From Planctomycetota bacterium (GTDB lineage: Bacteria; Planctomycetota; JAJSAM01), in the NCBI GenBank assembly GCA_029932425.1, contig JAOZQC010000003.1:4925-20079 (forward strand): a stretch of 15,155 nt of DNA. The letters run 5' to 3'. Below, piece after piece: positions 6,874 through 15,000 of this stretch. Within the stretch, counting starts at the first letter, position 1, and the number at the start of each line of letters is the position of its first letter. The notes beneath the pieces were generated by a model. It saw nothing but the letters and a program-made list of their open reading frames with translations. It was not told the DNA's origin and did no database searches. The position numbers and the translations under genes are program-made.

Positions 6874-7806
6874 GTGAGCCAGACCATCACCGAAGTCCGC
6901 GACGCCTGCGGCGACATCCGCCGGCGTCTCCTCGACGTCATGGTGCTCGAGGAGGAGACCCTCGACCCCATCCTCACCGCGCTCCTCGCGCGCGGGCACG
7001 TGCTCATCGAGGGCATCCCGGGCACGGGCAAGACGCTGCTGGCCCGGACCCTGGCGCGGGTCGCGGGCCTCCAGTTCCACCGGATCCAGTTCACGAACGA
7101 TCTCATGCCCTCCGACATCGTGGGCTCCTCGGTGTGGCGCCCGGACCTGGGGGAGTTCCGGTTCGTGCGCGGTCCCCTCTTCGCCAACGTGGTGCTGGCC
7201 GACGAGATCAACCGCACGAGCCCGCGGACCCTCTCCTGCCTCCTCGAGGCCATGGAGCGGGGCCAGGTCACCGTGGAAGGGGAAGCCCTGACCCTGGCCG
7301 AGCCCTTCTTCGTGCTCGCCACCCGCAACCCCATCGAGTTCCACGGCACCTACCCCGTCCCGGAGGCCGCGCTGGACCGGTTCCTCATGCGGGTCCATCT
7401 CGGCTACCCGGGGGTGGACGGGGAGCTGCGCCTCTACCTGGGGGAGGACCCGGAGGCCGTCCTGGACGGGCTCGAGCCGGCGATCGAGAGACGGGATCTC
7501 CTGGCCCTCATGGACGCCGTGGACACCATCCGCGTGAGCGAGCCCGTGGCCGCCTACTGCTACCAGGTGACGGCCGCCACCCGGGCCCACGAGTCCGTGG
7601 CCCTCGGCGTGAGCCCCCGGGCCGCCATGTCCTGGATCCGGGCCGCGCGCGCCCGGGCCCTCCTCGCGGGGCGGGACTACGTGCTGCCCGATGATCTGAA
7701 GGCCCTGGCCCACCCGGTGCTCTCCCACCGGATCTTCCTCGCGGGAGGCGGGGACGCCGGCGAGCTCATCGAGGAGATTCTCGCGAGCGTGCCCGTGGTG
7801 CTGTGA
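6874..7806 (+). CDS. MoxR-family AAA+ ATPase
   Basis: This is a cytoplasmic AAA+ ATPase of the MoxR type; such proteins are thought to act as chaperones for partner proteins encoded nearby. The start is GTG 6874, with GGGAGG 11 bases upstream; the product is 310 residues. Walker A is GIPGTGKT (47-54) and Walker B is VVLADEIN (106-113) with catalytic E111. Sensor 1 is in ATRNP (149-153), the arginine finger is R169 in LDRF, and sensor 2 is R249 in GVSPRA. All nucleotide-handling residues appear present. It is first in a three-gene operon, overlapping the DUF58 gene by 4 bases. Its ribosome binding site lies in a strong potential hairpin, suggesting translational control. Its closest known context is MoxR-DUF58-TgpA; no VWA-domain genes follow here. 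Confidence 0.95.
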   Translation: MSQTITEVRDACGDIRRRLLDVMVLEEETLDPILTALLARGHVLIEGIPGTGKTLLARTLARVAGLQFHRIQFTNDLMPSDIVGSSVWRPDLGEFRFVRGPLFANVVLADEINRTSPRTLSCLLEAMERGQVTVEGEALTLAEPFFVLATRNPIEFHGTYPVPEAALDRFLMRVHLGYPGVDGELRLYLGEDPEAVLDGLEPAIERRDLLALMDAVDTIRVSEPVAAYCYQVTAATRAHESVALGVSPRAAMSWIRAARARALLAGRDYVLPDDLKALAHPVLSHRIFLAGGGDAGELIEEILASVPVVL

Positions 7807-8768
7807 GGCCGCCCCTCCCCACCGGACTGGGGGTGAAGGCCCTCCTCTTCTACGGGGTGCTCGGGGGCGCCTTCCTCGCCGCCCCCTACTCGAACCTCTA
7901 CTTCCTCCTGCTCGCCTTCCTCACCGTCCTGGGGGTCCTCGGGTACTTCTGGACGTGGAGGAACCTGGCCGGCGTCACGGGGCGGATCCCGGACATCGAG
8001 CCCCACCCCGCGGGGGCGCCGGTCCCCTGGCGCGTCGAGGTCCGGGCCGGGCGCCGCGCGCGGTTCGGGCTCCGGGCGAGGATGGTGCTCTCGGGCCACG
8101 GCCCCGTGTACGCCGCCGCCCAAGTGCTCGAGGGTTCGAGCGCGATCCGCGGGGCGCTGCCGCCGCTGCCCCGGGGCGTGTACCGGGTGGAGAGGGCCGA
8201 CCTCGGGAGCAACAGCCCCCTCGGGCTCTTCGGGGTCCGTCGCGGGATCCCCGGGCCGGACGCCGTGGTGGTCTACCCCTCCCCGGCCGCCGCGCCGGAG
8301 CTCCGCCGGGGGGCCGCCGGCCTGGCCGACCTCCTGGGGAACGGGTTCTCGGGGGAGGGCTTCCTCCAGCCCTCGAGCCTGAGGGAGTACCGGCCCGGGG
8401 ACGATCCCCGGCGCATCCACCACAAGGCGAGCGCGCGGCGCGGCGCCTTCGTGATCAAGGAGTTCGAGGGGGGGGCGGGGAACGGGATCGAGGTGGTCCT
8501 CGACCGGCGGACGGACCCGGCGTCGCTGGAGCACGCCCTCTCCCTCCTCGCCGCGGTGGCCCTCGCCGCCCGGGAGGGAAAGGAGGTGGTGGAGCTGAAG
8601 AGCCAGGGATTCGCGGGGACCTTCGGCCCGGGCCACCGGCCGTTTCGGGAGCTGCTCACCTTCCTGGCCGCGGCGGAGCCCCTGCCCGCGGGAGGCCCGG
8701 CCCCGCCCCCCGCCTCTCCCGCCGTGCCCCGCCTCCCCGCCCGCCGCCCGGCCGGAGGCCGGCCGTGA
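7803..8768 (+). CDS. DUF58-family membrane-associated protein
   Basis: The start chosen is GTG 7803, overlapping the upstream stop as GTGA (7803-7806). No good ribosome binding site precedes it, so translation probably depends on coupling to the MoxR gene. An in-frame GTG at 7833 is an alternative. The product is 321 residues. Residues 9-27 and 31-50 form two membrane segments. The rest is a soluble domain with the DUF58 signature LREYRPGDDPRRIHHKASAR (193-212); the more usual IHW is IHH here. The C-terminus (292-321) is a Pro/Ala/Arg-rich tail. DUF58 proteins recur beside MoxR ATPases, but their biochemical function is not established. A role with MoxR and the transglutaminase at the inner membrane is inferred from operon structure. 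Confidence 0.9.
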   Translation: MRPPLPTGLGVKALLFYGVLGGAFLAAPYSNLYFLLLAFLTVLGVLGYFWTWRNLAGVTGRIPDIEPHPAGAPVPWRVEVRAGRRARFGLRARMVLSGHGPVYAAAQVLEGSSAIRGALPPLPRGVYRVERADLGSNSPLGLFGVRRGIPGPDAVVVYPSPAAAPELRRGAAGLADLLGNGFSGEGFLQPSSLREYRPGDDPRRIHHKASARRGAFVIKEFEGGAGNGIEVVLDRRTDPASLEHALSLLAAVALAAREGKEVVELKSQGFAGTFGPGHRPFRELLTFLAAAEPLPAGGPAPPPASPAVPRLPARRPAGGRP

Positions 8769-10702
8769 GGGTCCTCTTCCGCCTGCTCCTGGTGGCGCTG
8801 GTCCTGGCGGACCTGGGGTTCGTGTACATCACGGAGGCCGCGAGCTGGATCTGGCTCGGCCCCCTCCTCCTCCTCACCGTGGCCTCGCCGCTTCTCCTGC
8901 CGCTCCGGCGTCACCTCTCGTACCGGCTGCTCTGGAACGGCTCCGTCCTGGCCGCCTTCACCATCCTCGTGCAGCACGCCAGCCGGGCCGGAGTGGCGTA
9001 CCTCCTCGAGGACGGCCTGCTCCTCGCCGCCCTCTGCCAGGTGCATCTCCTGAACAACATCGGGCCGGACCAGAAGCCCGACCTCCTCTTCTTCAACTCC
9101 TTCCTCATCGCGGTGGTCACCAGCTACCTCTCCCTCGACCTCATGTACTCCGTGCTCTTCCTGGTCTACGCGCCGCTCCTGGTCCTGGCCCTCCAGGTGT
9201 ACGCCCTGCTCCGGTCGGGAGGGGAGGGCCGGGGGAGCACGGGCCGGGTCCTCCGGGACGGGCTGGTCCGGGCGGCGGCGGCGGTGGGGATCACGATGCT
9301 CGTCTTCCTCTACCTGCCCCGCGACTTCCACCGCAAGGGGCTCCTCGGCGACCGCATCCGCTTCCGGCCCCCGGCGGGCATGCTCGAGGCGGACTTCACC
9401 GAGGAGGTGACCCTCGGGCGCTCGGGGCCGATGCGGGTGAGCGACCGGGTGGTGCTCACCGTCCGGCTGCTCTCCGGGACCCCCGCGGACGTGCCGGGGT
9501 ACTTCCGGGGGGCCACCCTGGACTTCTTCGACGGCCGGCACTGGCGGTACGCCCGCGGGACGAGCGTTCCCGGGGACGAGCGCTGGGTGCCGGCGGGCGA
9601 CGGGACCTTCGCCCGTCCCGGGCACCGGGGGGCGGCGCGGATCCGGGTGGAGCTCCTGGACCCCCACGCCACGCGTCTCTTCCTCCCGCTCTCCGCCGTT
9701 CGCTTCGCCCTGGAGGGCGGGGGCCGGGGAGGCCGGGTGGCGCCCCTTCCCGACCTGACCGTGTACCGCCCACGGTCCGGGCTCGACCGGCAATCGGTGA
9801 GCTACACGGCGACCCTCTCGCGGCCCGGGAGGGCGGCCGGGAGGACGAGGCGTTCCCGGGTTCCGCGCCGGGTTCCCGCCCATCTCCGGAACCCGGCGGG
9901 CAAGGTCCCCCCCGCGGCCCGGAGTCTGGCGGAGAGGATTGCGCGGGACCTCCCCGCGGACGCGCCCCAGCGCGTGGTGGTGGAGGCCTTCCGCTCGTTC
10001 CTGTCCCGGAGGTATCGCTATCTCCTGCCCGGTCAGGAGGGAAGCGCCCGCGACCTCGGGGAGTTCCTCCGCGGCGGGGCGGGGGGACACTGCGAGTACT
10101 TCGCCACCGCCCTCGCCGTCCTCCTCCGGATCCGGGGGATCCCCTGCCGGCTCGTTACCGGCTACCGGTCGGAGGAGTGGGACGCCGCGAACCGGGTGCT
10201 CGCGATCCGGGCCCGGCACGCCCACGCCTGGGTGGAGGTCCTGGATCCGGACGCGGGGTGGATGACGGTGGACCCCACGCCGCCCGGGGACGGGGCCGCG
10301 GGAGCGGCGGGGGAGGGGATCCTCGCCCGGCTGGGAGCCCTCCTGAACCGCACCTGGAACGAGGTCACCGGTTTCGACGAGAAGGCCCGCCGCCGCGCCG
10401 TGGCGTGGCTCGCCGCGCTCCCCTCTCGGGTGGGGGCCGGGATCGGGCGCCGGCCGTGGCTGCTGCTCCTCGCCCTGCTCCCGGCCGGAGGCCTCTGGCT
10501 CCGAAGGACCCTCCGCCGCCGCCGGGTTCCCCCCGAAGTCCGGGCCTGGCTCGCGGCGGCGGGGAGTCTGGGCCTCGAGCGCCCACCGGGCGAGACCCCC
10601 CGCGCCTTCCTGGCCCGCGCCCGCCGCCGGGCCCTTCCCCCGAAGAGGCTCCGCCGCCTGGAGGAGACCACCGCCGCCCACGAGGCGGCCCGCTACCGGT
10701 GA
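8765..10702 (+). CDS. TgpA-like membrane transglutaminase (DUF3488 - transglutaminase core - DUF4129)
   Basis: The start is GTG 8765, overlapping the DUF58 stop as GTGA, with GGAGG at 8754-8758 and a 6-base spacer; the product is 645 residues. About seven N-terminal membrane segments (residues 5-184) form the DUF3488-like part. A periplasmic transglutaminase-like domain follows, with nucleophile C443 in GGHCEYFATAL, H487 in HAHAWVE and D503 in TVDPTPP, the Cys-His-Asp triad. A further membrane segment lies near 564-579. The C-terminal DUF4129-like tail (about 590-645, with RPPGETPRAFLARA) is probably cytoplasmic. The family is exemplified by Pseudomonas TgpA, needed for viability there; its substrate is uncertain, and cell-envelope peptides are plausible. 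It ends the operon. A hairpin starts at the base after its stop. Confidence 0.93.
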   Translation: MRVLFRLLLVALVLADLGFVYITEAASWIWLGPLLLLTVASPLLLPLRRHLSYRLLWNGSVLAAFTILVQHASRAGVAYLLEDGLLLAALCQVHLLNNIGPDQKPDLLFFNSFLIAVVTSYLSLDLMYSVLFLVYAPLLVLALQVYALLRSGGEGRGSTGRVLRDGLVRAAAAVGITMLVFLYLPRDFHRKGLLGDRIRFRPPAGMLEADFTEEVTLGRSGPMRVSDRVVLTVRLLSGTPADVPGYFRGATLDFFDGRHWRYARGTSVPGDERWVPAGDGTFARPGHRGAARIRVELLDPHATRLFLPLSAVRFALEGGGRGGRVAPLPDLTVYRPRSGLDRQSVSYTATLSRPGRAAGRTRRSRVPRRVPAHLRNPAGKVPPAARSLAERIARDLPADAPQRVVVEAFRSFLSRRYRYLLPGQEGSARDLGEFLRGGAGGHCEYFATALAVLLRIRGIPCRLVTGYRSEEWDAANRVLAIRARHAHAWVEVLDPDAGWMTVDPTPPGDGAAGAAGEGILARLGALLNRTWNEVTGFDEKARRRAVAWLAALPSRVGAGIGRRPWLLLLALLPAGGLWLRRTLRRRRVPPEVRAWLAAAGSLGLERPPGETPRAFLARARRRALPPKRLRRLEETTAAHEAARYR

Positions 10703-10723
10703 CCCGGCCGGAAGCGGCCCGGG
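10703..10723. terminator. Hairpin at the end of the MoxR-DUF58-TgpA operon
   Basis: CCCGGCCG (10703-10710) pairs with CGGCC plus GGG (10715-10719 and 10721-10723) around a GAAG loop, with one bulged C at 10720. It begins at the base after the transglutaminase stop codon, in the 48-base gap between convergent genes, where a terminator is expected. No T-run follows, so intrinsic termination is uncertain. Confidence 0.35.
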
Positions 10724-10750
10724 AGCCGGACGGGGACGAACCGCCGCGGA

Positions 10751-11854
10751 TCACCGGTTCATTCCGAGGAGGAAGCACAGTCCGACGCCGAGGAAGAAGG
10801 CCGCGTACCCCAGGGCCAGGAAGGCGAAGGTGAAGAAACCGGTGTCGTTCGTGTCCTCGTGGGAGACGTAGAGCCGGTACGCGATCAGGTTGGCCAGCGA
10901 TCCGAACAGGCTGCCGAAGCCGCCCACGTTGCTTCCCCAGAGCAGGGCTTTCCAGTGGGTCGTGAACTTGGCGAAGAGAAGGGTCGCCGGGACGTTGCTC
11001 ATGACCTGGCTGGCCAGGGCGGAGAACACGAACACGTGCCCGGCGTGTCGCAGCTCCGGGGCCAGGAGGATCTTCATGTTCTCGGCGAGGCCGAAGAAGA
11101 AGAAGAAGCTGAGGAGGAGGGAGTAGTCGATGCGCAGGCACCTCCGGTCGAACAGGAGCACGTAGGCCGCCACCAGGAAGGCGGCGGACACCGGCAGCAC
11201 CCGGAGCACGGTGAGGAGGACGAGCGCCAGCAGGGCTCCGTAGACGAGGGAGGAGGGCCTCGTCTTCCCGGCCCGGATCGGCGGTTCCCCGGTGCCGCCC
11301 GCCCGGAGGAACAGGGAGAGGACGGCCAGGAGGACGAAGAAGACCAGGGAGAAGGGGGCGATGGAGACGAGGAACTCGGAGGGAGAGAGCCCATAGTACC
11401 AGTAGAGGAAGAGGTTCTGGGGGTTTCCGAAGGGAGTGAGCGCGGATCCGGCGTTGGCGGCCAGGGCCTCCAGGATGACCACCACGGCCTTGCCTTCGAT
11501 GCCGAGGGCCAGGGTCACGGGCACGATCACGATCAACGCCACGTCGTTCGTGACGAGCATGGAGAGGAAGAACGTCGCCGTCACCAGCTTGAAGGGAACG
11601 GCCTTCCCCCCCTCGAGACCCCGCGACAGCCGCAGGATGAGACCGCTCTCCTCCAGGCCCTTGATCGCGAGGAGGAGCGCCAGGAGGACGAGGAGCACCT
11701 GCAGCTCCCGGGACGAGTAGGCGGGGAGACCGCCGGCGTGGATCGAGGTCAGGGCGAAGCCGGAGGCGGAGACGATCAGGAGCCATTCCCTGAGGAGGAA
11801 ACGGGACAGCCCGCCCGCGGGCCTCGCCTGGTGTCGCTCTCGCCGGAAGCTCAC
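10751..11854 (-). CDS. ArsB/NhaD/SLC13 (DASS)-type ion transporter
   Basis: This is a multi-pass inner-membrane permease of the ion transporter superfamily. The start chosen is GTG 11854-11852, with GAGG 8 bases upstream. An in-frame ATG at 11950 would add 32 polar, Pro-rich residues and has less support. The product is 367 residues with about ten membrane segments. It shows the internal duplication of the family: SMLVTNDVAL (98-107) with GSALTPFGNPQN (136-147) in the N half, and SQVMSNVPAT (282-291) with GSNVGGFGSLFGSLANLIAY (307-326) in the C half. These blocks form the hairpin-loop ion and substrate sites in the family. The substrate cannot be told from sequence; arsenite, dicarboxylate, sulfate and Na+/H+ exchange are all known. 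There is no arsR, arsC or arsA nearby, which argues against arsenite. The protein is shorter than many relatives (400+ residues). Confidence 0.85.
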   Translation of the reverse strand: MSFRRERHQARPAGGLSRFLLREWLLIVSASGFALTSIHAGGLPAYSSRELQVLLVLLALLLAIKGLEESGLILRLSRGLEGGKAVPFKLVTATFFLSMLVTNDVALIVIVPVTLALGIEGKAVVVILEALAANAGSALTPFGNPQNLFLYWYYGLSPSEFLVSIAPFSLVFFVLLAVLSLFLRAGGTGEPPIRAGKTRPSSLVYGALLALVLLTVLRVLPVSAAFLVAAYVLLFDRRCLRIDYSLLLSFFFFFGLAENMKILLAPELRHAGHVFVFSALASQVMSNVPATLLFAKFTTHWKALLWGSNVGGFGSLFGSLANLIAYRLYVSHEDTNDTGFFTFAFLALGYAAFFLGVGLCFLLGMNR

Positions 11855-11985
11855 ATCCGGTTCCTCGCGGCCGGCGCTTCCGGGTTCCCGGGGCGCGCCG
11901 GTTCGGGACGGCGGTACGGGCCATGGTCGGCCCGGGCTCCGGGGGACCAAGGAAGTCCGGACGGAGCGGGCGGCCCCCGGGAGGA

Positions 11986-12014
11986 TTGATGTTCCGGGGC
12001 GGGGGTCGTATACC
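11986..12014 (+). promoter_or_regulatory. Possible sigma70-like promoter just before the secreted-protein gene
   Basis: TTGATG (11986-11991) and TATACC (12009-12014) are separated by 17 bases and match four of six positions each in TTGACA and TATAAT. Transcription would begin near 12021, directly before ATG 12022, giving an almost leaderless mRNA. The alternative start ATG 11989 lies inside this element, so the two readings exclude each other. Confidence 0.3.
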
Positions 12015-15000
12015 GGGCGGCATGCGCACGATACTGGTGGGACTGGCGGTGGTCCTGGCGGCGGCGCCGGGGCCTGCGGGAGAGGCTACGGAACCCGGGG
12101 CCGGGGCGGGGACGGGGGCGAAGAGGTACGAGATCCCCGCGGGGAGCTTCGTGGCCCTGCGCTGGAATGCCGGGAGGAAGGAGTTCGAGACGCTCCGGGC
12201 GCCTCCCCCTCCCCGGGCCCTCTCTTCCCGGGCCCGGAAGGTGCTGGCCCGGGTCCCGGCCTGGCTCCGCGGCGACCTGGCGCGGCGGCTCCGGGAGCTT
12301 CCCCTGGTGCCCCTCACCCTCGGGGACGAGAAGCTCCCCGCCGCTCTCCGGCCCCTCGTCAAGGCGGCGCCCGGTACGGAGATCACCGCCGACGTGAACG
12401 GCGACGGTCTGCCCGACCGCGTCTCGGCGACGAAGGAAGGGGAGGTGCGGTGGAGGAGGGGACGCGGCCTCCCCGCCAAGCCGTGGACGCTCTCCCTCGA
12501 GAAGACGGTGGAGCGCCGCTTTCCCTGGAAGGTGGGCCTGGCCTCCCGGCCCGCGGGGTGCGGCGGGCGGCTGCTGGTGGGGAACCTGGAGGGCCGGATT
12601 GGGGCCTTTCCCGCGGAGCCCGGGGGGGGCGCGCCGCTCGCGATCCCCGAGCGGTTCGCGGCCCCCGCCCTCGGCGACCTCGACGGGGACGGGAAGCCGG
12701 ACCTCGTGGTGGGAGGGAAGGACGGCGGCTTCTTCCTGGGGCTCGGCGGGGGGGAGTTCCGCCGCCTGCCCGGCCTCTCCGCGGGAACGTGCAGCTCGCC
12801 CTGTCTCGTCGATCTCGACGGGGACGGCGACCTCGACCTCCTGTCCGGGAACCGGGACGGCAAGATCGTTCTCTTCCGGAACACAGGCACCCCGAAGGTC
12901 CCCGCGTTCTCCCGGGACGACGCCGGGAATCCCTACGCGGGGATCGACGTGGGGGATTCCTCGGCTCCCGCGGCGGCGGACCTCGACGGAGACGGCGACG
13001 TGGACCTGGTGGTGGGGAACCAGGAGGGGGAGCTCCATTACTTCCCGGGGCCCGCCGGGAAGGAGGATGAAGAGACCTTCCGGGGGGTGGACCTCGGCGA
13101 GCTGGCGGCCCCGGCCGTGTTGCTTCCCCGGGAGGCGGGAAAACCGCCCTCGGGGCTCGTGGTGGGCCGCCTGGACGGGGACCTCCTCTACTACGAGATC
13201 TCGCGTTCGGGGGCCCGGATCGCCTTCACGGAGCGGGACTCCTGGTCGTTCACTCCCGACCCCTCGGCGAAGGACCTCGGGGAGCTCTACGAGAAGCGCT
13301 ACTTCCCGGAGGCCCGGCCGCTGCTCGTCCCCCGCGACGGGAAGACCCTCGATGCCTACCTCGCCCTTCTCGAATCGGTGCCCGGGCCCTACCTCGACGA
13401 GACGGCCTTCGTCGTCGCCCACACGCCCACGGAGGTGCTCCGGGTGATGGCGCGGCTCGGCGGGACGGATCTCCTCCTCGCCAACGCGAAGGCGATCTAC
13501 GAGATGGCGGGCAGGGTCGCCTACGCGAGGATCGTGGAGAAGGGGGACCGGACCACCCTCGCCTACCGGGCGGAGGGCGGGCGGTGGGTGGAGTGTCCCC
13601 CGGCGGTCTACTACTGGTGGGTGGTCCACCCGCGCATCCTCTACGAGATCCCCTGCCGCATCGACGCCACGTTCTGGGACGTGTCCGCCAAGGAGCGGGG
13701 GCTCTCCGACTCCGAGTGGTGGCGGAAGAAGCCGGAGACGGACATCCACGCTCCCACGGGGAAGGGGGTCTTCTGGCGGCGGGGTCTCGTCACCGACGAC
13801 CGCTTCGGGAAGAGCCTCCTGGACTCCGCGGGGGGAGCGAAGACCCTCCGGGAGGCGCTCTGGGGCGTGCAGCGGTTCCTGGCCCGGAACGCCGGGGGCG
13901 TGGGGCTCATGCGGTTCGGGTACGAGACCCAGGACCTCCAGCCCTGGCTCATCTACGCCAAGCACTACGGCTCCTGCGGGGAGCACTCGATCCTGGGGGC
14001 GGCCTGCGCGCGGACGATGCTCGTGCCCGCCTGCGTGGCCACCGACCGCGGCGAGGACCACCAGTGGAACGAGTGGTGGGACACCGACGGCGCCTGGCAC
14101 CACTGGGACTGCTGCAGCCCGAAGAGCGTGGACACCCCCTGGGGGTCCACGGAGGGCCGGGAGCACCAGGGGAAGACGGTGTCCGCCGTCACCCGGTGGC
14201 GGGGCGATGACCGGATGGATGCCGTGACCACCACGGTGTGGAACGACCCGGAATGGAAGTACACGACAAGGGGCGCGGGGTACACGGATACCGCCTCCGT
14301 GACCGTCCGGGTCACGGACCGGGACGGCGCGCCGCTGGACGGGGCCCTGGTCCTGGTGCGCAGCCACTGGAACCGGCGGAACCTCCTGACCCTCTGGGGC
14401 TACACGGACGGAGAGGGCCGCGTGCGGTTCGCCCTCGGCTACGAGCCGAACGGGGGATACACGATCGAGGCGCTCACCGCCTGCGGGGCGGCGGGGGTCA
14501 CGAACTACCCCGTGGAGGAGAACCGCGTCTACGAGCTCACGCTCCGGGCCCCGGGACGGAAGCCCCGGGGAGCGCGGCCCTGGTGGGGCGGCGGGAAGGC
14601 GCCCTCCGGGGCGGGCGGCCCCACCGCCCGGATCCTCCGTTCCGTGATCCGCCCCCCGAACCTGGTCACCGGCCGCCGGTACCGCATCGACTCCTGGCTG
14701 GCGAAGCAGTACGGGTACCGGGGCACGGGGTGCGAGCCGATCCCCTCTGCGATCGGGGAGCTCGCGGAGGTGCTCGTCTTCTCCACGGGGGAGTACGCCA
14801 AGTTCCTCGAGGGAAGGCCCTGCGAGGCCCTGTACCGGGCCCCCCTGGCGGGACACCCCGACCTCTCCGCCGGGCGGCGGGACGACGGGGCCGTCACCGT
14901 GCTCTCGAACCTCCCGGCGCTCTTCACCTCGATCACCGTGGAGGTCGCCCCGGGCGCGGCCGCGGCCGCGGACACCACTCCCCCGAAGGCGGCCTTCGGG

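Noticed and set aside
5010..7694. 894-codon plus-strand open frame antisense to speA
   Set aside because: SpeA on the other strand is complete with all active-site motifs. This frame is Val/Asp/His-rich with no recognisable fold.
3946..7728. 1260-codon open frame on the minus strand across speA and the moxR region
   Set aside because: It spans the antisense of the B3/4 and MoxR genes and runs out of frame with speA. Its composition is low-complexity and it has no domain, so it is a frame shadow.
8273..10681. 802-codon minus-strand open frame opposite the transglutaminase gene
   Set aside because: The plus strand carries a full TgpA-type architecture with GTGA coupling. The antisense translation is repetitive in Gly, Glu, Pro and Arg.
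10751..11854. Arsenite efflux pump (ArsB) as a specific name for the transporter
   Set aside because: Only superfamily motifs are visible and no arsenic genes are adjacent, so the substrate is left open.
11851..14856. 1001-codon minus-strand open frame opposite the secreted protein
   Set aside because: The plus strand shows FG-GAP loops, a catalytic triad and a signal peptide. The antisense frame has no motif.
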